Shown piece after piece: positions 1-9,512 of a stretch of 64,000 nt of DNA. The stretch is taken from positions 1,426,678-1,490,677 of the forward strand of contig NC_065419.1 of NCBI RefSeq assembly GCF_024362695.1, read 5' to 3'. Every line of letters starts with the position of its first letter. Position 1 is the first letter of the stretch. This DNA is from Pectinophora gossypiella. Taxonomy: Eukaryota > Arthropoda > Insecta > Lepidoptera > Gelechiidae. The notes under the pieces were generated by a model. It worked only from the letters and a program-made list of their open reading frames with translations, did not search any database and was not told the DNA's origin. Both the position numbers and the translations under genes were made by a program.

Positions 1-219
1 TTAAAGGATTATCGATTTAAGATTATCGATGTATGAGTTTGCTTCCAGACATCCTTCTGTTTATAGTCGCCTTAGAGAAACTTAAAGGGAAAATCACGCA
101 AGCGCTTTTTGAAAATTATTTTTCAAATAACATTGGGGTGTGATTTATGTTAGCAACCTTACCTTACCTTAGTATGTACTCCAGAGTTTCGAGTCAGAAT
201 AAAGAAAAATACCACAAAT

Positions 220-392
220 GGAACGGACACTCCGTCCCGCACCAATTCGTACCGGTGACGAGCTAGATTTACCTCACCCCCTAAGCCGCTAAGGAGTAAG
301 GGAGAGCGCGAACTGTCTGTCTCGGTCGCACTTACACGCTACGGCGGCATACGTTAAGAATAAGATTTTTTATGGACTGTCCTGGGTGTTTA
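220..392. repeat. two-copy repeat, copy 1 (possible MITE)
   Basis: Shares blocks with 1272-1468: a CCCGCACCAATTCG start, a GAGCTAGATTTACCTCACCCC block and a TTTTTATGGA end. Near the ends GACACTCC and its partial complement face each other, which hints at short terminal inverted repeats. No coding potential seen. Confidence 0.5.
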
Positions 393-411
393 TTGGAAAG
401 TTCATGATGTT

Positions 412-619
412 CCCAGCGCTATCGACCCACTAGAGTCGATTAATTCTTTCAAATATTCTTCCTCTCAGACGACGCCCTGAGCCGAGGTTCGCGCTCAACT
501 GGGCACCCTCAGGCCTGTTGTCTTAAATTTTGTACCGGGTGAGAGCCCTCAGCGATCCCCATTTGTCCGGCCAAGTTAATGCCATCTGCGGCAAATCTAC
601 AATAAGTCACGTAAAAAAA
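412..619 (+). mobile_element. Jockey-like LINE, 3'-end fragment
   Basis: Matches the last codons and 3' UTR of the element at 10288-13354: the GTCGATTAATTCTTTCAAA stop region, GACGACGCCCTGAGCCGAGG, GCGGCAAATCTACAATAAG and a final CACGTAAAAAAAG. It is 5' truncated, as expected for target-primed reverse transcription. There is a small internal deletion near 573. Confidence 0.85.
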
Positions 620-1271
620 GATGTTCCCAGCATGATAAGTAGAGCTGAACGCTATGCTATTTTTTTTTTCTAGTTGACTATTGTTGACAGGCCTGCATTC
701 TCTATGTGACATAGCATAGGTCATGTCTTCCAATTGATTTATTTCAAAACACATTCTAAATTCTAAATATAAATCGATTGTCTAATGGCATTCTAAATTT
801 AAATGTCGATAAACGATAATGCATCCTGCGCGTGTTCTATTTTCGAATTATTGTGTGCGTACGCTCACGTTATTTGTACATCCGGCAGAATGTTTGGACC
901 AATGAGCTATTGTACTAGAGAGGCATGTTATACACACCCCGGACATACAAAAAAAAAAAAAATTTTACCGTGTGTCGTTTGACGCGTAATTCAAGAATAA
1001 TAATTTAATTTATAAACACAATTCTATGTAGATAGAATAGTAAAATGCGCATCCAGTTACGATAGTTTAAATATCATTGGTGTTAGTAGGGGTTGATAAT
1101 GAATGGTAGTGGAAGCACGTGGCTTTTGTTGTTTTCATTTATAAAAGTCTCGAAGTAGAGAGTGAAATATAAAAAATAATAATAATGGAGGAGTAATTGT
1201 AATGACAGGGAATTTTAAGTGGTGAAGTATAAAATTGGATATATCTTGTAGCATATCTTACAACAACATAT
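620..1271. other. no recognised feature
   Basis: AT-rich sequence with a short A-run near 950-963. I see no coding homology, RNA gene or member of the window's repeat families. Confidence 0.5.
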
Positions 1272-1468
1272 AGAACGGTCACTCTTCGCCCCGCACCAAT
1301 TCGTATCGGGCGCCGAGCTAGATTTACCTCACCCCCTCTGGGTCTTACTTTAGTTTAAATGGCCGTAAAGAGTAAAGGGGAGCGCGCGCGGAACTATCTC
1401 TCTCACTCACACTTACACGTTAGGCGGCACAAGAGAAGAATGAAATTTTTGTATGGAGTGTCTAGGTT
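1272..1468. repeat. two-copy repeat, copy 2 (possible MITE)
   Basis: Direct-orientation relative of 220-392, about 20 bp longer because of an insertion around 1341-1362. It ends in TATGGAGTGTCTAGG, which faces the CACTC motif at the start. Confidence 0.5.
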
Positions 1469-1545
1469 ATGCTAGTAGTCGAACATAATCTACTTTATCG
1501 ATGTTTCTAAGAAGTAAAAAGAAGATTTACAACTCATGTTCACCA

Positions 1546-1782
1546 TCGCTATTAGGGTGGGCAGAGCCACAATTCTTCAGAAGATAAGGTGTAGCTACAC
1601 TTAGCGTTGAATTATAACCTAAGTACACTTGGGGTAGTCAGTAGTATATCTATTGCAAGGTAGACTAAGTACCCACACCTCACTGAGCTTTCTGTTAGAC
1701 CAACGCCATAGGTAGTGAGCCGTATCGCCGTCTATAATGGTCGAGTTTACTGTTATTGGAAACTGCACTTAAAAAAGTTACA
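1546..1782 (-). mobile_element. SINE-D, 3' portion
   Basis: Begins with a LINE-tail trace (GGGTGGGCAGAGCCACAA). It then carries the SINE-D body (GTACCCACACCTCACTGAGC, GCCGTATCGCCGTCTATAAT), read on the minus strand. The tRNA-like head, expected on the right, is missing. Confidence 0.65.
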
Positions 1783-2132
1783 AACATGGGTTTGTGTCTC
1801 CTTTATTAAAAAAAAAAACGCTCAAATAAGGACATAGTATTCATAAATGTATTAGTAAGTAAGTAAACGTAATTAATGACAATATTGATATTACTTTACT
1901 TTATAGATCATTACGAATAAGATGAATGAATGTCCTAGCCCATTCGCTTGAACGAATGATTCATGGTCATAATTATGATAAATATTATGTGAACTATAAC
2001 TCATTCGTAAATAGGCTCAAAAGTATATTATTATTATGAAATATCTAGACCAAACTATCTGTTCATCTTTGTCTCATAGAAACTTAATTGATAATATGTG
2101 GTTTCATGGATTTGTGCCCGGTTATATTATAT
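1783..2132. other. AT-rich, no recognised feature
   Basis: Contains short A-runs and a CATTCGCTTGAACGAATGA inverted repeat. No gene seen. Confidence 0.45.
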
Positions 2133-2336
2133 TATTACATACATACATATATAAACTCAGGCCTATTTCCCACCGGGGTAAGTAGAGACTATAGAATTCC
2201 ATTTGCTTCGATCCTGACACACCTCTCTTGCTTCCTCCACATTCATCAATCGCTTCATACACGCACGTCGGTTTAGAGTAGATCGTATTAAACCTTTTCT
2301 AAGGAGATCTCCAATTTGGTCAATGGAAGTCCTTTT
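2133..2336 (-). mobile_element. RTE-like LINE 3' end, (TATG)n tail
   Basis: Read on the minus strand it matches the C-terminal coding end of 4072-4552, then GCCTGAGTTTATATATGTATG. The CGATTGATGAATGTGGAGGA block is conserved. Only the last ~60 codons survive. Confidence 0.75.
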
Positions 2337-2389
2337 TTTATTTAATTATATAATTATTATATAATGATAATAGGGTCGCCACCTTTTAC

Positions 2390-2472
2390 ATAGCTGGCGA
2401 GGCGTGGGTGTATTACTATACATCTCTGCCTACCCCTTTGGGTGTATTAGCGTGATGCTATGTCATGTCATC
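2390..2472 (+). repeat. LINE-tail trace (CTCTGCCTACCCC type)
   Basis: The block CATCTCTGCCTACCCCTTTG followed by GCGTGATGCTATGTCATGTC recurs at 7913-7999, 28030-28085, 61266-61325 and 63205-63270. It resembles the 3' terminus of the RTE-like elements but with a TTATG-type tail. Confidence 0.5.
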
Positions 2473-2693
2473 TAGACCAAATATAATTTTATTTTTACAT
2501 GCTGAAAAATGTACTTGAAATTAAAAAAAATGATTTTTTTACAATAAAGTCTCACACACACACACAACAAACACACACAGAAGAGTGTATTTACAGTAAA
2601 GTGGATTGGGGTCTCCATTTAAGCGACATAGCCTGTGTTTGGAGTCCCGCTCTTCCATTATTACAAATAAATTGTACGTAAACAAAGCAGTGT

Positions 2694-2809
2694 TAATAAC
2701 TACCAATCCGCACTGGTCCCGCGTGGTGGGTTAAGGCCCGATCTCCCTATCCATCCGTAGGGAAGGCCCGTGCCCCAGCAGTGGGGACGTTAATGGGCTG
2801 ATGATGATG
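2694..2809 (+). mobile_element. SINE-5S, 5'-truncated copy with target duplication
   Basis: Carries only the 3' part of the family (AATCCGCACTGG to GGGCTGATGATGATG). It is bounded by AAAGCAGTGT at 2684-2693 and again at 2810-2819. The duplication shows insertion as a truncated copy, not later erosion. Confidence 0.85.
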
Positions 2810-3009
2810 AAAGCAGTGTGGTAGTTTTACTTGGTTAATTGTTTACAAAAAATAAGTGACTATACTGAACTGCTAATAACATAGGAACATAACAATGAAA
2901 TAACATTGCAACACATCTGAATCTCCGAAGGGCTGGGCAGAAGTATATAGTATAATAAACTCACTTCTCGTTAGCTGTAGTTTAGTCAACAAATAATTTT
3001 GATAATATA

Positions 3010-3163
3010 TTGTGACCTAACCTGTATTGGGCTGCATTTTCCTTCGCGGGTTGGAAGGTCAGTCAGGCAGTCGCTTCTGTAACAAACCGGACCTGTCAAA
3101 TCTTCAGGTTAGGTAGGCGGACCCTGTGAAAAACGGGATAATGTTACGGAGATGATGAGGCGT
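3010..3163 (+). mobile_element. SINE-C, 3' half
   Basis: TGTGACCTAACCTGTATTGG through the TCTTCAGGTTAGGTA block to GGGATAATG and a GATGATGAG tail. The tRNA-like head is absent. Confidence 0.75.
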
Positions 3164-3199
3164 GAGGGTGCACAGTTGGACAACCTAAAAAATTTAACA

Positions 3200-3275
3200 C
3201 TAAAACTTTTATGAATTCAGTATCATGGTCTGAATCATCCCCATCAGTATTAATCATCCCCCCTGTATAACACGT
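3200..3275. mobile_element. hairpin MITE (ACAGGGTGTTA type), one arm
   Basis: Has the GGTCTGAATCATCCCC arm and ends at CCCTGTATAACACG. It resembles one terminal arm of the MITE at 31593-31800. Confidence 0.5.
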
Positions 3276-3710
3276 AAAACATCTATCATAAAACAAAGGA
3301 AGCAATTTTTTTTTCTTCTATACCCGGACCTACCCGAACCCCCATTAGTATGATGTAATAAATTAATTTGTCCACTAATAGACGACAATGAATCGAATTA
3401 ACGTCCCGGCGATGCGGAGGAGAATGTGATAACCTGACAATATGGCTATAGGAATAGTTTGGTGGTATAAGATTCTACCGTGACTTCAGTTTAAATAGCT
3501 TTATTCTCATAAAAAAACTATGCATAGTCACTTACCATAAGAACTAAATATTTTAACAAATATAAGTTAATTTGTCCTGTTGAACAGGCGGAGACGGTAT
3601 AAAAAAAAAACTTAACTACAATTGCATAAAAAGATAGACAACGGTTTGTAACATTGTTTACAAGTGTGGAGTAAGACGGGTAGGTAGTAACAAAATTAGT
3701 ATGTTACGTT
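3276..3710. other. no recognised feature
   Basis: AT-rich; nothing recognised on either strand. Confidence 0.45.
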
Positions 3711-4015
3711 ACCGATGTAAGTAAGTAGTAACCGGGACCCACGGTTTAACGTGCCTTCCGAAGCACGGATCATCTTACATAGTACATCAATCAATGCAGA
3801 AAACTTACTTTGCCTGCCGATTACCTAATCACATTTACTAAGAAGAAGAAGATTGATGAACTCATACTAATTTTGTTAACTCATACTACTTACCGATGTA
3901 AGTAAGTAGTCGTTACCTGAGTTATGTCAGGGGCCTCTGGCGGCTCAATAGTAACCCTGACACTAGGGTTGATGAGGTTGGTAATCCATCTCACAATCCA
4001 CTCGATAGAAGAAGA
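3711..4015. repeat. two SINE-A pieces in opposite orientation
   Basis: 3711-3782 is a minus-strand core fragment (GTGCCTTCCGAAGCACGG). 3892-4015 is a plus-strand 3' part with the CCCTGACAC and GGGTTGATGAGGTTGG blocks, ending in GATAGAAGAAGA. Unassigned sequence separates them. Confidence 0.65.
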
Positions 4016-4071
4016 CGATTTTCAAGGTCGACAGTCTATAGTATATATATAGATATATCGATAGTAGCTAT

Positions 4072-4552
4072 TGAATAGTAGCGGTAGTGAATGTTGGGTA
4101 TGACAGAAGGAATGAAAGTAGGATCAATGCCGTAGAAATGAGGTCTTTGCGTAGCATCTGCGGTGTGAAGTTGAGTGATAGAGTGAGAAACAGTGTGATA
4201 AGACAGAGATGTGGTGTAAAAGACGATATAGTGACTAAGATTGAGAAGGGAATGCTAGGTTGGTTTGGACACGTAGAGCGGATGAAGGATAATAGAATTG
4301 CAAAAGCGGTATATAAAGCGAAAGTTGATGGTAGGGCTGGCAGAGGAAGACCGAGAAGCACTTACGATGACCAAATTGGAGATGTCCTTAGAAAAGGTTT
4401 AATACGATCTACTCGGCATGCGTGTATGAAGCGATTGATGAATGTGGAGGAAGCAAGAGAAGTGTGTCAGGATCGAAGCAAATGGAATTCTATAGTCTCT
4501 GCTTACCCCGGTGAGAAATAGGCGTGAGTTTATGTATGTATGTGTATGTATG
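4072..4552 (+). mobile_element. RTE-like LINE, C-terminal fragment with open frame
   Basis: An open frame (4087-4521, 144 codons) encodes a LINE pol C-terminus, including residues MRSLRSICGV, GWFGHVERMKDNRIAK, GRAGRGRPRSTYDDQIGDVL and VSAYPGEK. The start methionine is incidental, because the element is 5' truncated. After the stop come GGCGTGAGTTTATG and a (TATG)n tail. TCGATAGTAGCTAT flanks the insert at 4058-4071 and 4553-4566. This motif set is often annotated in insect genomes as host protein, but it is retroelement-derived. No catalytic motif lies in this part. Confidence 0.85.
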
Positions 4553-4689
4553 TCGATAGTAGCTATCAATATTTCGGCAGTAGTAGATCATTACGTTCTT
4601 CTATCTCAGTCGCTTTTGGGATGTACTGAGTATTACAATCCAAAAAAGACAAACATCGAACTAATGTAATCTCGCTTAACATAATATAA

Positions 4690-4785
4690 GCTTGCTTCAA
4701 GAGAAGTGTCTCATCATCGAAGCAAATGGAATTCCATAGTCTCTGCTTACCCCCGTGGGAAATAGGAGTGAGTTAATGTATGAAA
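4690..4785 (+). mobile_element. RTE-like LINE tail, short copy
   Basis: AGAAGTGTCTCATCATCGAA to GGAGTGAGTTAATGTATGA, a diverged copy of the last ~90 bases of 4072-4552. Confidence 0.7.
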
Positions 4786-5190
4786 TCAGAAATTAGAATC
4801 ATTTATTCAACGTAATTATCATGGATAAATTTGTTGAAGGTCAATGTAACATTTTTGAATTTACGTCATTTCGCAAGGTGTTATGGCTGAGGAGAAGAAA
4901 TGACAAGAAACTGCAACAGCAACACATCTTTTAAAAACCAATGAGGATATACATTACAAGTTATTTAATAACTAGAGGAACACATTCAATACCAGACATT
5001 TTTATCATTTAGGTAGTCATTAATCTTATAATAAGCTTTTTTACATAAAGTAAGCTTCACGTGAGCTTTAAATTTATTTTCTGACAAATTTAAAATATTA
5101 TCTGGTATTTTATTGTAAAAACGTATACATAACCCCAAAAAAGATGAATTTAATTTACTTAATCTAGAATTTTGAATAGCAATTTTATGT
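4786..5190 (-). mobile_element. LINE 3' UTR (minus strand)
   Basis: On the minus strand the end reads AATAAATGATTCTAATT, a poly(A)-signal-like LINE end. The same sequence lies at 48683-49330, where it is interrupted. No coding part was recognised. Confidence 0.55.
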
Positions 5191-5239
5191 TTATGTATGT
5201 TTATGTATGTGTATGTATGTAATATACGCTCATGATTAC

Positions 5240-5412
5240 ATCCGGACCTGTCAAATCTTCAGGTTAGGTAAGCGGACCCTGAGAAGAACAGGATAATGCT
5301 AGGGAGATGATAAGTAGTCAGAGGTACATTCATCGCAAGATGAACTAAGTACTCACACCTCACCGAGCTGTTAGACCAACGTGATAGGTGGTCGTATCGC
5401 CGTCTATAGTGA
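5240..5412. repeat. SINE-C tail (+) abutting SINE-D tail (-)
   Basis: 5240-5311 is the last 70 bases of SINE-C (CTTCAGGTTAGGTAAGCGGA). 5314-5412 is the SINE-D 3' part in the opposite orientation (CACACCTCACCGAGCTG, CGTATCGCCGTCTATA). Their 3' ends face each other. Confidence 0.65.
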
Positions 5413-5690
5413 ATAAAAGAATAATAATAAGAATAAAATAAATTTATTGCCAGTAATAATTTACATTTGCTATATGAACTAGGTAATTATGAATATTGCG
5501 AATACGGGCAAAAGGAAATGGCTCAGCTTGTGCTGCGATGGAGCCATGCTATGGCGCCATCCAGTGCTGGTTTTCAGTCATTTCCTCTTCCTGGGATATT
5601 GTGCGGAAGTAATTGTCAACGATCGTGATCGAGCCAACTGTACCACTGAAAAATGTACTTACGAGAAATTAATAGCAATAAGATCATAAT
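5413..5690 (-). mobile_element. possible LINE 3' UTR
   Basis: Minus strand ends GGCAATAAATTTATTTTATT. Plus-strand 5489-5689 is open for 66 codons but shows no recognisable domain. Weak call. Confidence 0.3.
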
Positions 5691-6076
5691 CACGAATTAG
5701 AATTAAAGCAATAAATAATACCCACGTCATGAAGAATTGTATTGTATTTGAGTGACGAATACAATCATATGTGGGTTATTACCACATTTGTCGGGGTCGA
5801 AATATTTGTAACATATGTCGACTTCATTATATGGACACGTGACAAATTTTATGTCATAATTTTTGATGCGGTGGTGTGGTGGTGGAGTATAGGTTATCAG
5901 TTTTGAAGGTTAAAGATTAATTAATATTTACCCCTTGTTATATTTAAGCCACGATTACTTTTTACCTATTATACTAGAGGGATATGAAAATAGGAAAGTA
6001 TTGGACAATCTATTTTCTAGACTGTTAACGATTCATACAAACAAGTAAAAAAATAAGACAAAATGATATTAGTTAT
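5691..6076. other. no recognised feature
   Basis: AT-rich; nothing recognised. Confidence 0.45.
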
Positions 6077-6302
6077 TCTTCTTCTTCTATCGTGTGGGTT
6101 GTGAGGTGGATTACCAACCCCATCAACCCTTATTACCCTGAATTAGTTATTAGTACCGGTCTGTAAAAAGGAAGTAAAATCTGTTGAATGAATATATAAG
6201 ATGGCAAAGTACATACTTTTTTATTTACCCGACTTCGGCGCAGCAAATTGTGCCGAATCATCCCTCAAAGTTTTCGTTATGATGTCACTAACACCCTGTA
6301 TT
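6077..6302. repeat. SINE-A tail (-) and MITE arm
   Basis: 6077-6142 has CTTCTTCTATCGTGTGGGTT, the minus-strand SINE-A end. 6255-6302 is a hairpin-MITE arm ending in CACTAACACCCTGTA. Confidence 0.6.
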
Positions 6303-6600
6303 CAAGGCAAATTCACAGTGTAAGTTTCTTTCTAGACACGCAATGATCTAGGAATGCTGCCAAGTCTAGATCTGGTCTGGGTCTAGTGTTAAACTCGTAA
6401 TAAAACATCACGGTCTAGTTTCTCTCTGGCGCCGCCTGAGAAAATCGTCCAAGTATGTCGTGTGAGACTACTTATATGGTTGCCTTATGGTGAAGACCAG
6501 GTAAGCGGCTTTTTTAAATTCGCATTCGGATGTGATTTTTGTTAAGACAAGCTAGTTCCAATACAATAAAAACTTGGTAATTTTAATTTTTACCCAGACT

Positions 6601-6890
6601 TGAGGAGCTCAGTGGCGCAGCGGTAAACGCGCTCGGTCTGCGATTGTTGAAGTTAAGCAACTTTCGCAAAGGCCGGTCATAGGATGGGTGACCACAAAAA
6701 AAGTTTTCATCTCGAGCTCCTCCGTGCTTCGGAAGGCAAGTTAAGACGTTGGTCCCGGCTGCATTAGCAATCGTTAATAACCATAAATCCGTACTGGGTC
6801 CGCGTGGTGGTTTAAGGCCCGATCTCCCTATCCATCCATAGGGAAGGCTCGTGTCCCAGCAGTGGGGACGTTAATGGGCTGATGATGATG
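6601..6890 (+). mobile_element. SINE-5S, full-length copy with target duplication
   Basis: A non-coding retroposon. The 5' end is tRNA-like with box A (GTGGCGCAGCGGTAAACGC at 6612). It is followed by two 5S rRNA promoter blocks, GAAGTTAAGCAAC and GGATGGGTGACC, 20 nt apart, the same distance as in animal 5S rRNA. Next come an A-run, the core shared with SINE-A and SINE-B (CCGTGCTTCGGAAGGCA), and a tail (CCCAGCAGTGGGGACGTTAA) ending in (GAT)n. ACCCAGACT at 6592-6600 and 6891-6899 is the target duplication. Transcription by RNA polymerase III and mobilisation by a LINE are inferred from the promoter boxes and the tail. Confidence 0.88.
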
Positions 6891-6949
6891 ACCCAGACTG
6901 TAATAGAAAGAAATGGAGGCGGTGCTAAGGAGACTTATATCAGAATGAG

Positions 6950-7192
6950 ATTTGAAAAAGCCACGCTCTTGTCTGTGTAGCATTATCCATTCTTGTCTGT
7001 TTGGATCATAAATGTTTAGCGGTGAAGGAAAACATCGTGAACAAACCCACATTCCTGAGAAATGCATTTTCGGAGGTATACGCGGTTTGGAAGGTCAGAC
7101 AGGCAGCCGCTTCTGTAAAAAAACCGGACCTGTCAAATCTTCAGGTTAGGTAAGCGTACCCTGTGAAAAACAAGATTAATACTGATGATGAT
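6950..7192. repeat. LINE trace (-) then SINE-C middle and tail (+)
   Basis: 6950-7000 reads on the minus strand as the GACAAGAGCGTGGCT terminus seen at 22060-22300. 7001-7192 is SINE-C from GGATCATAAATG to its (GAT)n tail; its head is missing. Confidence 0.6.
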
Positions 7193-7239
7193 CCATATTT
7201 GGTAGCACGACCCTAGTTGAGCCACCATGGAAGCCTAGT

Positions 7240-7372
7240 GAGGTATATTAGTGAGAAGCTGCTGTAGTTTTAGGCGGATGAGACGTAGGTTATGTATAAA
7301 TGACGATTCAAAGTGTAACTATGTTACCTATTGAACAAGGATATTTTTGAATTTGAATATAAAATAGAAATT
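7240..7372 (+). mobile_element. LINE 3' UTR (GGCGGATGAGACG type)
   Basis: AGAAGCTGCTGTAGTTTTAG through GGCGGATGAGACG to TATTTTTGAATTTGAAT. Minus-strand relatives lie at 38080-38235 and 40240-40440. Confidence 0.55.
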
Positions 7373-7660
7373 GCTTTTAGAATTTTTCTATATGTCCGTT
7401 ACGATAATTTCGTTTTTTCTTTACAACATAAGTACTTATTCTCAATTTACCGAGGAAATAAATGTAATAGGTATACGAATACCAAAATAACATACATTTA
7501 CACGAGTCTGTTCCAAACATAAATAATTAGCTAATTAATACCAAGTCAGACGTATCGAATATCACATTACGAGAACTAGGGGAACGAAAGTGTGCCATTG
7601 TCAACATATGGTGCGTATTGGGGTAGGCAGAACGTGTTATTATTATTACCACAGGGTATA
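7373..7660. other. no recognised feature
   Basis: AT-rich, with no repeat or gene recognised. Confidence 0.4.
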
Positions 7661-7790
7661 TTTATAGCAGTCACCGTCAGTTTTAGTAAATTTTACGCCT
7701 GTCGATTTCCCGTCTCTTTCCTTTTCGACGGATAAGAAAATGACGGGTATACTTTAAAATAAAATTACGACGTGTCTGCAGGAATCGGGG
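7661..7790. repeat. three-copy repeat with internal hairpin, copy 1
   Basis: CCCGTCTCTTTCCTTTTCGA and GATAAGAAAATGACGGGTAT contain complementary CCCGTC/GACGGG. Relatives lie at 37541-37640 (minus) and 56380-56490 (plus). The element class is unknown. Confidence 0.5.
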
Positions 7791-8000
7791 AAAATGTTGT
7801 GAAACTGATTAATGTCATTTATGTTTTAAAAAATTAATTATTAAAGTGTGCCCCTCACCCTTTTCCTTATTTATAATTAATTATACATTTTTTTATGAAT
7901 TATACAACAAAAATAACATGGCATCACGCTTGTATCCCTAAAGGGGTAGGCAGAAGTGTGTAGTACATACACCCACTCCTTGCCTCATCATCATCATTAT
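7791..8000 (-). repeat. LINE-tail trace (CTCTGCCTACCCC type)
   Basis: 7913-7999 reads on the minus strand as CTTCTGCCTACCCCTTTAGG followed by a degenerate tail. The preceding 120 bases show nothing. Confidence 0.45.
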
Positions 8001-8590
8001 CAGCCGTACGACGCCCACCGCTCTAGCCGAGCCCTAGTATCAGCGAGTGTTCCCTGCGTGCTTGAGCCTCCGGGCCTATGTAGGTCCGATGGGAAAAGGC
8101 CGGATGGGCTGACTTTGGTGCCTTGGAAAAATGGTAAGTGCCTAGTTTGGGACGCTACTTGCGTCAGTACTGTCGCTGCCAGTCACCTTAGTCGCACCGT
8201 CCACTCTCCTTCAGCGGCAGCTGAGGACGCTGCTGAGAGGAAAAGGGAAAAATACGTAGCACTGGCGCCACTGTATGATTTTGTGCCCGTTGCTGTGGAG
8301 ACCTTTGGCTGCTGGGGGGCAGACACCAGAATCTTTATTTCAGATTTAGGTCGCAGGCTCAGGGAAAAAACGGGTGACTCTCGCTCCGGTTCGTTCTTGG
8401 AGCAAAGGTTGGCCATTGCTATTCAGCGCGGCAATGCGGCGAGCGTTATGGGCACCTTTGCACCGGGAACGGTCAGGGGCGGGTTATTTATGGACTAAGT
8501 TTTTTTTTAATAGTTTTATTGTTAAATTGTATATGTGACAAATTGTATTATTTAATTTGTATCTGCCAATAAAATATTATTAATAAAAAA
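8001..8590 (+). pseudogene. LINE pol C-terminal domain, 5'-truncated
   Basis: The frame is open to 8498 (the upstream ATG at 7956 is incidental). Visible motifs are SDGKRPDGLTLVPWKNGKC, then LVWDATC, then VAVETFGCWGADTRIF, RLAIAIQRGNAASVMGTF and a final GGLFMD. The C-terminus resembles LINE pol ends I know from several animal groups. KRPD followed by a hydrophobic strand and WDATC fits the PD...D pattern of restriction-like endonucleases; that assignment is inference. AATAAAATATTATT lies near 8569 in the 3' UTR. A second, shorter copy is at 26115-26385. Confidence 0.75.
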
Positions 8591-8735
8591 AATATATTTC
8601 TTTTCAATATTATACTTACCTCCTATTATCATATACGATCTAACATAGTGTGTAAGATTTTCTTTTGTACTAACCATCTATGGACTTTTTTGTCTGCAAA
8701 TAAATGTTTTTATTTTTATTTTTAGTTTTTTTTTA
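8591..8735 (+). mobile_element. LINE 3' UTR with poly(A) signal
   Basis: TTCAATATTATACTTACCTC to GTCTGCAAATAAATG and a T-rich end. Nearly identical to 48988-49110, so the two are copies of one LINE tail. Confidence 0.6.
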
Positions 8736-9091
8736 TTCATTTATTATTATTAACTACTTGGCCGGACAAAGTTTGCCGCAGAAACCGGTATTCGAACCCG
8801 TGAAATTACGATGTAAATAAAACCACATTACCAATAAAAAATCTCGACATAACAAGAACTTAAGTCAAACCAAGCTTACCCTAATTCCCAGATTGTGCAA
8901 TCTGTTTTACTCAACTCAACTGCACATTGCGAATGTTATTCCACTAAAGCTAAACACACAACCACATTAACTCGCAGGGAATCGAACCGCAACTGAGTGT
9001 AAACAAGTCACCACGTGCATCCGGGTCGCGGGGAGCAATATAAAAAAAGACAGTGCTGTTTCAAATCGTACTCGTAAGCTTATAACGACAT
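8736..9091. other. no clear feature
   Basis: A short CTACTTGGCCGGACAAAG at 8755 is Jockey-like. The rest is unassigned. Confidence 0.4.
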
Positions 9092-9512
9092 TACATACAT
9101 CATACATAAACAGCCTATATACGTCCCACTGCTGGGCACAGCCTACCTTCAATCAACCGGAGGGGATATGGAGCATACTCTACACTGCTCCACTGCAGGT
9201 TGTTGGAGGTATTTTCTAAGTCTAATAGCCAGGAATAACGTGCCTTTCAAATCTTACAATTTTAGGACAATCAGGTGATTCAAGCCTGCAATGTCCGTAA
9301 CAAACTTTTTTTTGACGTGATTTGCCGTAGATGGCATTAACTACTTGGCCGGACTAATGGGGAGCATTCAAAGCTCTTACCCAGTACATCATTTAACCTT
9401 AACAAACAAAGGACGGTTACACAAAGTGATTTCAACGATGTCCCCATGAATCGAACCCAGACGTCCAGATCGTGAATCTAATGCTCTGACTACTACACTA
9501 CAGAGGCTGTTG
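9092..9512 (-). mobile_element. SINE-B, interrupted by a Jockey fragment
   Basis: Read on the minus strand: tRNA-like head, a CACTTTGTG linker, the shared core, then the tail GCCCAGCAGTGGGACGTATA and CTGTTTATGTATG. The element is split at 9306-9396 by an insertion. Without it the two halves join at the TAACAAAC target. Confidence 0.8.
9306..9396 (-). mobile_element. Jockey-like 3' fragment nested in SINE-B
   Basis: 91 bases of Jockey 3' UTR with a T8 end. It is flanked by 11-bp duplications differing at one base: CCGTAACAAAC (9295-9305) and CCTTAACAAAC (9397-9407). Confidence 0.88.

Noticed and set aside
6653..6710. A 5S rRNA gene
   Set aside because: Only the promoter half of 5S is present, inside a dispersed SINE with target duplications.
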